This document shows positions 45,001-56,906 of a stretch of 64,000 nucleotides of DNA, piece by piece (the first letter of the stretch is position 1; the number at the start of each line of letters is the position of its first letter). Made by a program: the position numbers and the translations under genes. This DNA comes from Sanderia malayensis. Its lineage: Eukaryota; Cnidaria; Scyphozoa; Semaeostomeae; Pelagiidae. Location: the NCBI GenBank assembly GCA_013076295.1, contig RQOL01000616.1, positions 5,298,392 to 5,362,391 of the forward strand, written 5' to 3'. Below the pieces are notes generated by a model. The model was given only the letters and a program-made list of their open reading frames with translations, searched no databases and was not told where the DNA came from.

Positions 45001-45305
45001 AGTACAGTCAAGTACATTTCAGTACAGTTCAGTTCAGTTAGGGCTAGGGTAACAGTAAAGTCACAGTACATTACAGCTACGGTTAGAGTTACAGTTACAG
45101 TTACAATTACAGTTACAGTAAGAGTTACAATTACAGGTACAGTTACAGTTACAGTTACAGTTACAGTTACAGTAAGAGTTACAAGTACAGTTATAATTAC
45201 AGTTACAGAAAGAGTTACAGTTACAGTTACAATTACAGTTACAGTAAGAGTTGCAGTTGCAGTTGCAGTAAGAGTTGCAGTTGCAGTACAGTTACATTGC
45301 AGTAT
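45001..45305. repeat. GTTACA hexamer minisatellite
   Basis: A degenerate tandem array of GTTACA with AGTAAGAGTTACA variants that form a higher-order pattern and change to GTTGCA near the 3' end. The left edge contains TTAGGGCTAGGG (45038-45049). The array is open in one frame (Thr-Val repeats), an artefact of its period. Confidence 0.9.
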
Positions 45306-46446
45306 GTTAAAGTAAGAGAGTTCAATGCAGACAGGAGCAGAAGTTACATGACCTAGTCTTTTTGCACCTTTCGCGCGCAGAATTTCCTTTGTATTGTGTA
45401 GAGCGAGTGTTGAATTTGTTTTCGATTTCTATAACATGTCAAGTTTATTATGCAACAACAACGAGCAGCAATAGTGGATCTTCTGAATTAGATTAGTATT
45501 AATACAAAGCTGTTTGACTTTGACGCGCTAATAATAAAGTTTATAATTAACTAGTGTGTGCTAAGTGGAAAATACAGCAATTACCTTGGGCAAGTTATGG
45601 TTGGTTACCGTTTTACATGTGCTTGTGTTTATTGGATCTGGGCTTAAGTCATTAGCCGAAGCAATTATTTGATGATTTTTGAGCTCTGCTGATCGATATT
45701 CACTGGGCTGTCAGCTTCTCCAACTCTATACATCATACACTTGTCAGAAACAATGGAGCATAAGGCTATATGTACAACGTTATGATTTCTTACACGTGTC
45801 TATATGGTTGTTATATGTGTATATGTGCATTGACTGGCCCGACTAAGTGACTAGATTGAGAGATGTTGATTGGTGTTTGCTGTAGAAAACGCCTCGATTA
45901 ATAGATGCGAACCAAGATAGTGCTAAGAGACGTTTGTTAGCAAGTCTTTAGCCCAGCGAGCTAATAATAAAAGTCGGATTACGCCAAGTGAAAAACTGTC
46001 TACTCTGCGTTCAGTTGCTCTTAAAGGTTAACCTTGGCACTGAATACAACTGCAGAAGCATGAAATTTCCCCATTCAATTCACCAACTCCTCAGGAAGTT
46101 TAAATAATTCGATTACTCTCCACAACACATTCTGATCTTCGCTTCTCTATCCTTTCGGCCTCGTCTATCTTATTAGCTAATAATTGGCAGGGCGAAAGAG
46201 CTGGACACACTTGTGTCTGAGGCCATTGTTCTTGTGAATCAAATCGGTTCATGGCGATTAAAAGAAATACAAAATAACATAGAATCAGCGCTGGATAGCG
46301 AAACCATCATTGAAAATCCGGGCTCTCTATAGCTTTCTATAAAATGAACCAAGTATTGGCAGATTACGTCAATTAGCGCACAATAAGGTATGCAGAACCA
46401 CGACTGTACGAACTCATTCCACAGTATTCAGGGCTTACTATCAGCA

Positions 46447-46510
46447 ATGTCACACTCACGTCACGATGCACACAGCTCCTTCTGGTACACCCAATCGCTA
46501 CACTACCCAG
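46447..46510 (+). CDS. Candidate distal first exon of the homeobox gene
   Basis: ATG at 46447 opens a frame (MSHSRHDAHSSFWY, then TQSLHYP) ending in phase 1 at an excellent GTAAGT donor. The homeobox exon at 56907 has two internal AG sites (exon starts 56932 and 56941) that are both phase 1 and in frame, so the exons could join across about 10.4 kb. This is inferred from phase and donor quality only; no transcript evidence. Confidence 0.35.
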
Positions 46511-48667
46511 GTAAGTGACTAGCACTGTTCAATGCTGACACACTTGCATTAATATTAGCATGCCGGGGCATGATTTTCTCTCGCATGCTTCAAATTGGCT
46601 CTTAATTAATGGTTGCTACGGTGTTTAATGTGCACTAATGTCCACTCATTAACTGTTAGCTTCACATTGGTTTTAATAGAAGGCCTTACTAAGGTCAATC
46701 GTGATCGGTTTCACATAGTAACTCTGTAATGGTTGTTACAATGTGCGCTTCTACTTCGCATTTGTGCTTGGTTATAACTTTGTACAAGCGTGTTGCAGTG
46801 TATTAATGATAACATTTTCCATCAAGAGGCCATTTTGTGTGTCGTCTTTGAAGTTGCTTATTAGTGCCTGCTTTTCAATTGATGACAGTTTGGTGTGGAA
46901 AGATGTTACAAAGCTAATGATAGTCAAACCTATGGGGCACTGTATCATTTGAATCTGTTACAAAGTTCCACTGGGTATTTTGGTTGCTTTAGAGGTTGTT
47001 AAAGATGGGGTCCATAGTTTTATTTATTAAGAAAAGGCTGGTGTTCTTCCAGCCATACTTTGATGATATCCTACTTCACTTACACACAGTTGTGTTTAGA
47101 AGAAGTACGTGCATGAATCATATGTGTTTGAAACTATTTTAACCACTTAGTTACATGGTGGCACTTGATATTAAGGTTGTTTTCCACCTATAAATATACC
47201 GCCAAAAAATAGTCCAACACATAAGGCAAATTTAACGACTATGGAGCCTTGGTCGAATAAGTGTTCATAGTCATTGGGTTCTCATCTGCTTTTCCAGTAA
47301 GAGATCATATTAATGTGTATCACGAAGCTACAACTTCACTACCATACACAGGCGACAGGCCATATATGCCCACTAACATATAGTGTGTTTACAATATACC
47401 CAATTTGGTTTTGGGTGAAGATCTAGATAGCTAGACCAGAGTATTATACTATAGTTTCATTGTAACTCAACAGCAATGTTTACATGTACGATATGATGTA
47501 CTTTTGTTGCTTTTGTGAGATACGTAAAGCCAAAACAGAGCCAAAGCATCTACGGTTTTGATGAGCTATGGTCAGGTTACGAGCTAAGGAAGGTGTAGTT
47601 GTGTGAAGTTGAAGGTAGCACAGGTAAGGAACAGGTAGTGATAGATATCTTGAGTTTTGAAGGCTTGGTAGAAAAATTGTTACATGTGTCTAGCTTTGTT
47701 TATAGTTGTATAACAGTGGCTGAAGTATTACATGTAGATATATCTGCAGGAAATTGCAGTAATGTTACAGCTACAGTTCGGATTTTAATGGAGATTTGTC
47801 AACCATTTCGCTAGTGTGTACATTTAGTTTTGAGTAGATAAAGTTGGGCATAGATTGCGCCTCACAATTTGTAAGATTGAAGAGAAGAGTATGCCGATAA
47901 TGGCAAAGCTATCAAGCTTATGTAGATCGTTCCCTCGTTGTCATTGCTAATGGATTTTCGTATCTTAATATCCTACAACAAAACCTAATATAGTAGCTTC
48001 ATGTTTATCTTTTTCAATGCCTGGGTGTCCTGGTGTGCAGGGATTAGAGATGCCTGCCGCTTATTCAACGTGCATTCTCTAGACGATGTTGTGCAGAATG
48101 CTGGCACAAAGGCCTGCAAATGATGTGACGTGCTGTTGTTTTCTACTGAAAATACAAAACGGTACATTATGGCCCAATTTTCATTCAACTGCGCTCAGTT
48201 CCCCGAATAAATCATGCTGTCATTTCTTCCAACAACCATTAGGCTAATATGTCTCATTGCAATCGAAAATCAATCAAGTTTGTTTTCCTACATATTTAGC
48301 TTTTTCTTTGTGTTTGGTCAAGACGTATTTGCTTTCAATCTACACTAAAATGTCACGAAATATCGTCTTGAGTTGCGTTTGTGAAATGTCCTTGATCTTA
48401 TATGTCAATAAGGTGTTTCTTATGATAATATTCTGTAGATAAATACTACAGTCATAGAGACTCGCATGAAACTTCTTCCCGTCAATGTTTCAATGTTTCA
48501 TCACTCGTGTTTTTGCATAGGTGTAGGTATGCTGAATATTTTCGAATAAACCCCTATCTTCGAATTAGCTAATGTGAATAACCTCCTTGGGGCTTTTTAT
48601 TCGAAGGTTTAGGGTAAGCACAAAACAGGGGAACTTTGAAAGGTAGTTTGTGCTTGTTTTGTAAGTA

Positions 48668-49070
48668 CACGTTTTTTTTTTATAAGAAACCTGGCGCAAG
48701 GCCTAGTAGTAAAAGTTTCTTAATTTTTAGCCACAATTTAGTTCTAAAAGTTTCTTAAAAGTTTCTTAATTTAATGAAAAAATTTGCAGTGAAAACGAAG
48801 AAAAAAACGTGGATGTAGCAAAATATTAGTATTATAACAAAGAAAAATCGTCAATGTGAAAAATCGTCATGTGGAGCCGACAATGTTATGCTTTGCACAT
48901 AAAACACACTTACTGTAGTTGACATTTGTTCAACCCGTAAAGGAAAAACGTGTTTCCGAAATTTCTAATGTTTCTTAAATATTTCCTTGTAGTTCTAAAA
49001 GTTTCTTAAATTTTTGGGTGTCTAGATCTAGGTTTCTTATAAACCGGTTTCTTATAAAAAAAAAAATGTG
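48668..49070. mobile_element. MITE family C, best copy
   Basis: 403 bp with terminal inverted repeats: CACG(T)n-ATAAGAAACC at the left and GGTTTCTTAT(A)n-TGTG at the right. The interior is rich in AAAAGTTTCTTAA words. No ORF. Relatives are at 33266-34105 and 62672-63028. Confidence 0.8.
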
Positions 49071-50456
49071 TAATTATTTGAGGCTTGCGATGGCCATTGG
49101 ACTTGGTACAAAGCATAACTTGTTATGACTTCACATCAGAGTTCTATGATTTACATAACCTATAATGCCATAAGTTGCCCTCTAGTTTCTTGAAATGTAG
49201 ATATAGAGCTTTGGAGTGTTTGGAAGCGCTTTCCGTCATGCTCAGCTCGTCTGATGAATCCAGAACTATACAGATTATCAAGCTGTCTTATGTTTTGCAT
49301 CTTGAAGCCAGTGTAAACATACAGAGTCATTCATGTATAGTTAGTTTAGTTTATGTATAGTTTATCACTTGGGCACACGATAGATCATCACATATAGTTT
49401 ATCATTTGGGCTTTTTATAATGATCATATCAATATACACCATAGCGCTGCTTAGATAGGCAATTGTTCAATGCCCTGTTATTTGAGGTATCTCACAGTTG
49501 CTTGTGAAAGAGAGGGCCGCGCAAGTAAAGCTGATTAATCCGAACAAAATAAAACAGGCCTAGAGAGCAGCCATTGAAACATAACAGAATTATAACATGC
49601 GAAACATTAACACAGTTAGAGTAAGGAGGAGAACTGAGCGATGAATCTCCATGTTATTAAAACAACTCTATTGGATAAACTTCATTATAAACCAGTGCAT
49701 ATAGCTTCTCTTGTCAATAAAAGACATAATGCCGTCAACTTGACATAGACGCGGGCAGTGATAACTACTCTCTAAGTCAACTATGCCCAACAGATTTATT
49801 TTCTTGGTGTTGTTCAGATATTGTTTGACTTATATTTGTATTTTAGAATAGCTTTAGACTAACATAGCTTTGCTGTATTACAGCGAGTACGCATTTTCAC
49901 GACTCTCGAGTGGGGCAGTTACAGCCAAACTGTCTCGCACATTGTATGCAATCTTTGCACAAATTTTTACATTGGGGATGTAGGCCGAAATGTGCGGCAT
50001 TAGTTTAGATGGAATATTCGATGCGCTCAGTTCATCACTGTGTAAGCTTCCCTTCCTCTTAATTACACTGTCCCTAGCACGACAGTGTAATAAAAAAAAA
50101 GGAGTTGAGTTTAGAACTTTAGAAAGGAAAAGGCAGGTAAAGTTGAATTATTGTGTTTTTTGGAGTTGCTAATTCACCCTTTATGCACTTCGTCTCCAAG
50201 AAAATGGCTTATCTTATCTTATTGTTTTGGATCTCCCTTTAGAAGGGCAATGCAGACACGTTGCTTCCCTATTCTCAGGAGAAAGTAGTGTCATTAGTTT
50301 ATTATCATCCGTGTTGTCATGTCTCTATACCCTTCAGAAGCGCACACAGACATTGTTGTTATATGTCATATTGGTAAAGATGTTGAGTCGGTGAACTGTG
50401 TAGTTATATGACTGATTGGTTAGTGGTGCATTGAGCCACATTCGTTTTTCGACAGT

Positions 50457-50876
50457 CTAGGGGCCTGATTATATGAGAGTTTTCAGCCCGTTTGTAACTT
50501 TAGCCGGGCTGAGATTTCAGCTCGGTGTTACGGTTAAAGCGTTGTGAAAGCAAGGTTGCGATTACATGATAAAGTTTCAGCCCGGTTTGCCGAGCTGAAA
50601 TCTCAGCCCGCTTTTATCAAACGGGCTGGGATTTTCATCTCGGCCAAACGGGCTGAAAATTTTCATGTAATCGCAAATCGAAATATTTAGCCGGGCTGAA
50701 ATTACGAGAGAACAAAAGAAAACATGGCGGTGAGTGCAAATGATTGCGATTCTAATTCAACACCACAGGATTTTCAAACTAAACACAGCGGGCGCGAGCC
50801 ACCATATAATCGCTCAAAATCTCAGCCCGGGTAAAGTTACAAACGGGCTGAAAACTCTCATATAATCAGGCCCTAG
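50457..50876. mobile_element. 420-bp MITE with about 60-bp terminal inverted repeats
   Basis: Starts CTAGGGGCCTGATTATATGA and ends in its inverse TCATATAATCAGGCCCTAG. The terminal repeats extend about 60 bp and include TTTTCAGCCCGTTTGTAAC and GCCGGGCTGAGAT. Inner copies of CAGCCCG/CGGGCTGA make most of the element foldable. CTAG at both tips may be part of the repeat or a 4-bp target duplication. No transposase. Confidence 0.85.
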
Positions 50877-53800
50877 CTGGAGTATTTTTCCCACAGGCTT
50901 TTCACAGCCCACTGTTAGCTGCTAGTAGCCTTGCCAAGTTGCTAACTACTCTATAATACTCCTAATGGGATACTGAAAAAAGACAATACCAATTAGGCTT
51001 TCTATTCAGTTGCTTAAGAGCGTTCTGGGACTCTGATGTAGGTAAGGTGAGTGGAATTTACATGAACAAAATATGCAAAGAAATCTGTTCTGCATTGTCC
51101 GGTCAATGAGATATCCTGAGAATCAGAGAATCATTTAAAGATGCTCAGAAATTGGAATATATTCTGAGTAAATGGAAACTGTAGGAGGGCTGTTGTGGTC
51201 TGCTTGGTTGCTTATCCCTGTAGGATGTAATCAAACATTATCCTTTTGCAATAAACTGATTAAGCACATATTATTACATATAATAATAATGATGGTGATA
51301 ATCATCACTTTCATACTTGCAGTTGAACATGTTGTGGCCAGTGGCGCTATGGAGAAGCCCGGGGCCTTTAAGGTCATTTGGGCTCGTTGATATTAATTTT
51401 TATATAGGTAAGGATTATTGAATCCTTAAACCATATTTGGCCCTTCTAGCATTTGCTTGAAAAACGCCAACTGTCAGAGGCTCTTTTGGGATTGTCTTAG
51501 GCCTAACATTGTGTTTGTTAATACCGCGGCTTTGAAAAATCCGTACAAAAAGGCACTTGACACCATGTTTAGCTTGCATGTAAGCTATGTAGAACAGCCT
51601 TCACGCAAACCACTTTATCTTAAAAATTCCTATTAATCTCATGATTCACCATTCTATAAATGATGATGCTATATTTCATTCATGACTAACTATAATGCAT
51701 TTAACGGAATTATCAATCAGCCAAGCCTTGATTATAAGGTTTTAATAATCATTTTGCACATCTGCAGAAGATCAAAGAAACTTGCCTGCATTATTGTTTC
51801 CATGTCCTCGTATGTAACGGAACTAAACGTTCTTTAATTGGGTTTTTCACTATTTCTCTTAATTGTATTAACCTTGAGAGAGTGTCGTATAAAGCTAGCT
51901 TGTTTCTTATCGTTCTCATATCGTCTCTTTTATTTCATTACATCCACCAAATTAGATTTTTGTCAAGCGACCCTGAATTACTACAATGTCTTGTAATATC
52001 TTAGTCAATCCTGATCGTCAGATCATGCAATATTTATTTACCTGTGACCGCATGCTATCTTTTGGTGGCTCTGAGTGTGTCACTGTTTGTCAGCCTAGAA
52101 TTTCTTCAGAGTTTTTCCATGCTTCCTATCATGTGTAGAGGAGTTGTATAGTTAATCATGCCGGGAGCAAATGTTGTATGAGCTTCTTGCCAAGGCATGT
52201 TGTTTCAGCTCAGCATAGCATTAGGTAGTATGTTTTCCAAGTTTGCCTTGGATGTTCTGTTGTCTTCTTTTTGTAGGTGAAGCATAGACATTATGTAGTA
52301 ATGTTATCTTCAATCATATTCTTGGGTCAGATACATTACATTGAGAAGAGAATTTTCTGCAAATTACATTATAGCCACCCACCTTCTTCAGAAACATTGG
52401 CGCCTGCAGGAATATTTTTTGTGGGAGACGAAAAGTCTAAGAAAAAATGTGGAGTTTAATACTGGTGAAAAACTATAATGAAACAAAACAAATAATATTA
52501 TAAGTCTTTTTACATTCAAGTGGTGCTTGCTTTTTCTTGTTGGCGTCACTACTTATGAGGAGACGGTGGCTGAATGTCAAGAGCCACAAATGGTACATAA
52601 GCTATTTACAACGCTGATACTTGAACTGGATGTTAATACATAGAGGATTATAAGGAAAACGGTGCAGCAGTTGTAGCATTAAGATAAATGGTGTGGTGTG
52701 TGTGTAACCAGCTTCTTTAACTTTAAGATATGTCAAATTGCATAATCCTGTATTGAATTGTTTGCGTGGAGATGATTGCTGGAAAGCTCCTTAATGCTTT
52801 TAACTTATCGATTTGGTCGCGAGCAAAATATGGCTGCGATTTAATAATATTAAGCTATTGGAAAGCAATTAGCACTGAGATAGTCTGGATTAAGAAGTAC
52901 AGGTTGGTTGAGAGTTTTGTATAGTGAGGCACTGCAGTAAGTGCGGGGCTTTGTTGCCACCTGTATTATTGCTGGGGCGATTACCCTTGAGTGCGTATTA
53001 GTTAGTTTTATTTACTAGTTACCTTATGTTTTTGCTTTTCAAGGCTTTTCTTTGTGCCTGGTGTGTGAGGAAAATATTTAAACACCGCTAGGTTAAAGGG
53101 ACAGTGTCTCGGGCTCGAGAGGAACAGTCTCTGACTAAAGGAATAGCATGGCCAGGGTTGAGTTGAGTTGAATTGCTGTTATCTTGCCACAGTAACTCAT
53201 TTCCAATCTCAAAGAGATACAGCACAAAGGATGAATGCAAAGTACTTCCTATGATCTATTCGAAAGAATTTGCGCAAAAGGGAGAGACGAACCGCATTAT
53301 CATTTTCAGATCTTTTTGCCCAGGCCGCCTCAGTCAAAACATAACAGAATGTTTAAGCGAATTGAAATAAGTAAGTTAATCAAGTGATATGAGAATAACC
53401 TTAATTCATTATCGTAATTCGCATTCTTGTTTTATTCTCTTTCTCCAGTTCAACAACAGGACAACATTGTCTGTTTATCACGAACATTGTTCGAGTGCAA
53501 AACGTGCTAATTCTATCAGCGTTATCATCTTCATTCCTTTCACGAGATAAAAGGACGTGTAACATAGTGGAAGAACCCAGCTCCCGAAAATTGGACAACT
53601 CATTTAATTTGTCAATCTACCCTTTGCATTGCACACTGCTGAACTTATTCCGGTCTTCTTATCACGAGTGTTAAATTAAATATCTGATTAATGTAATTGT
53701 TCCACAAAAAATTAATTTTACAAGTTCAGGCAAACAAAGACACTTATTTTGATTCAAGTTTGGACTTATTCAAATGTCTCTACTTGTTCAAGGAGATGTA

Positions 53801-54002
53801 TGCATCAGCACCCATAAAAGAAGGTCAAACGTGATGTCATATTCTTGATGCACGACCAGTCACTGCTAATCACTTCTAGCCTTAGATGGGTGGAGACGCC
53901 CAGTCGCCTTGCGTCTAGATGGGCCATCGTCATACGTATAGAACAGTAAAAGCCGAAATATGAGAAACAGTGGGTTGAGAACTTCCAGAGTGACATCTTT
54001 GC

Positions 54003-54085
54003 TCAAAACAATAGAAAAACAATAGTCTATTGTTTATGAACAATAAGCTGGATGCAAATATTGCAGGCTCAGATGCGAGTTTTCC
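54003..54085. mobile_element. MITE family A, partial copy
   Basis: AAAACAATAG, ACAATAGTCTATTGT, GAACAATAAGCTGGATG and GATGCGAGTTTTCCCGC match the interior and right end of the complete copy at 1232-1383. The left terminal repeat is missing. Confidence 0.65.
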
Positions 54086-56906
54086 CGCACTCGTGGTTGA
54101 TATCGATAGCTGCTAATGTCTGCAGCATCCAATGGCATTCTTCCTACGAGGGAGGGCGGGAGGCGGGATTCATGTTTTCACATCTCCCCCATGGACTTGT
54201 TTGTTGAGCTTTTTATTTGTTATTTTACACATTGGGTTTAAGAGCAAATTAATGCCTAAATGTTCTTATATGATAATCTGCTCTCTGTTACACGTAGCTG
54301 TTGGAAATCCAATCAATTCCGCAAGCTCCTTCCTCCCCTCTTTCTGCTTTCGACCAGCCCCTTGTTGTATTTACTATTATGATTATTACGAAGCCCTGCC
54401 TGCGCCCTTATCTTCTCAGACGCTTAATATCTTGATTAAGTTAAATTTCAAAGCTCCGTACAATCTGCTTTCAAGGCCAAGTCACACATATACACCACAC
54501 AACACAACACACGCACTCGCTAAGCCAGTTTGCGATTATTCAGGAAATTTCTCCTAACCTCTGCACTATGCTATTAGAGGGCCAATCGATGGCTGTTATT
54601 GACTGATAGGAAATTGGTTTCTAAAACGGATTACGGTCGTCTTTAAAGTTTGCATCGTTAGACAGTACATGAACAAGCGCTTTGTTAGTTTAGCATGGGC
54701 TTAGCATGCTGGCGCTGAAGGATTTCAGTTTTGTCTCATCTCTGTGGGACTCTTTCAAACTGAATCTCCAAAGGTTGCACACAAAGACCGTTGCATCATT
54801 CTTCCCATTCACTACACAGCACGCTTCAAACCCTCACACACAATACTGCTGCTGATGCGAATTGAATATGATGCCTCTATAGCTACGTAGCTCAAAAAGG
54901 CTTATCATTTGAAAATTCTTATCGATATATAATACCTCGATAAAGCTATAGCTATAGTTGTAGCTTAGCAATTGCCTCGTTTATTACGTCATGCAATGCT
55001 GCACATTAATGCAGCACGATTGCATGGATGCCTTCCAGGTATTGAACGTATGCACCATTGCTATAGTTTTAGCGAGGCCATCCTCGTTTGGAAGACGAGT
55101 CGCTCGCATTGCCATGTATCGGTGGTTAGAAATCTCACATACCTATCGAATACCTGGTCTTGTATACCTTTGTTAGAACTCCCATTGTCTTATCAAGAAA
55201 TCCCGGTAAACCCCTTTTTGTGCGGGAAATATTAGCCTGGATGTGCATTTAGAAGAATGTGAAAACCACAAGGATCACATGAGCATTTATGGGAGTATTG
55301 CTACTGAAGGCGAGAGTCCAATTGCTTGAAAACGTCCACAGCAGAACAGACCAGCGACAGCTTTTCTGGATTCTATATAAATACGTGTTATCTTCGCCCT
55401 TTACAAGACGTTTCTTGAGTTTGCAAACAGTGTAAACAACTGGGTGTTAGATAGGAGATAATGGTGATAATTGTATAGGTAGCGCCATTGAAAATGGAAG
55501 TTAGCCATTTCTGGAAAGGCATATTGTCAATTGTTGCCTATTATCTTGATTATGTCCTGTGAGGTTTGTCTAACTAATTTGACCTGGCTGTATTACGTCG
55601 AACAAAGACGGGGACAACTAGGCTGGCTAGCCGGATCTTCTGAATAGCCTAATTGGCTTGCATCGCTCTGTGACCCATATCTACATCCATCTAATTGCGC
55701 GCACTTTGTTGGTCTTTTCGGTCAATGCGCTGTGTGTGGAAATTTGGCTGACCAGCATCCTTCAAAACCTTCAATGCTAATTACTGTAGGAAAAGGCGCA
55801 ATTAGTCCATGTGCACGGGTGCTGACTGTGTACTTTGATTATGGCTGGATATGGTTGTGATCGGATGCGTGTGATACCAGCTGCCGTTTCCAGACAACAT
55901 TGCAATATGTACTGAATTTGAGTTTCTTGAGAAGTTGAATGCTCATGTTGTTGAATTTGTTAGAAATTATTAGCGTGAGCATCTGCGCCAATGTTTTAAA
56001 GGGGTGTGGTGACTGGCAAACTGTGAAAGCTCACTTGGTCAATGTTTTAGCCGGATAATTAGCTAGTTAGTTGAGAAGCAGTCATCGAAAAGAGGCTTCT
56101 GGCTCACGCCCAACGTCCGAGCCATTTTCTGATAATCAAAAACAACGTCTACTTTTTAGTAGACATTATTGTTAGAAAAATAGAGAGACTAATTAAGAAC
56201 CAACTTAGCCCAAGCTGTCAATAAGTATTCCATATTATAAGAACTTGTTTTGCCCAAAATCTGGAAAAATAGGATCATTGCGCGCGGATTTTTGCTGCAA
56301 CCATTATTCTGTCCTCATGAGCATACGTAGAAACTAGTCCGCAACATGTCTTCAGCCATCCACCATAACAATGAAGATCTCTAAAGCCACAGGTGTGCAC
56401 AAATCTAGAAGCCAGTCGGCAAATCAACAACGCACGAAATCCCCCCCCCACACACAAATATCTACATTATTATTTTTTATGATTGCAGTTTAGAAAGACT
56501 ATCTTCTTCTTTCTATTTTGCATATAGTTGGCATTGTTTAGTAAAGACTATCATTCTTTTCTACATAGAGTACAAAGACGGTACATATTGAAAGTAGCTG
56601 GGTTATTTTAAGCTTAGCACAGTTGGGGACGCGTCATCTGGGCTAGTGAATCGCTCGAATTCGCCTGATTACGAGCATACGGTGCTATTATTCGCATTGT
56701 TACAGAAGCGGTCGTGTTGCAAAATTTGCATTCATTTATCATATAGAGGGTGGCGGACACAAGGCTCGGATATAGGACATTGTTGCGTGGCAGCAATCAG
56801 ACGCGAATCACATATAACATTATCATAAATAAGACCATATAAAAGGACGTTTGTTTCTGATTGTACTGACATATATGCACACGGAGATAAACACTGTAAC
56901 ATCGAT

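Larger units (their letters stand above)
38476..46446. other. Gene-poor stretch
   Basis: About 8 kb after pallidin with no exon chain I can support. It contains a (TC)n run, a small unsupported ORF (41577), a perfect hairpin (42825) and a GTTACA minisatellite (45001). Possibly regulatory DNA for the downstream homeobox gene (inference). Confidence 0.5.
46511..56906. other. Gene-free stretch upstream of the homeobox exon
   Basis: About 10.4 kb with only short unsupported ORFs. It contains MITE family C (48668-49070), a 420-bp inverted-repeat element (50457-50876) and a partial MITE family A copy (54003-54085). If the exon at 46447 is real, this is intron 1 of the homeobox gene; otherwise it is upstream regulatory DNA. 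Confidence 0.5.

Noticed and set aside
40367..45305. CRISPR-like or prokaryotic repeat array
   Set aside because: The tandem repeats have no constant repeat with unique spacers; the genome is plainly animal.
44869..45315. 148-codon ORF of Thr-Val repeats
   Set aside because: Produced by the GTTACA minisatellite having a period divisible by three; not a protein-coding gene.
54132..54557. 141-codon plus-strand ORF
   Set aside because: No recognisable domain, odd composition, no splice or promoter support, and it lies right after a MITE fragment.
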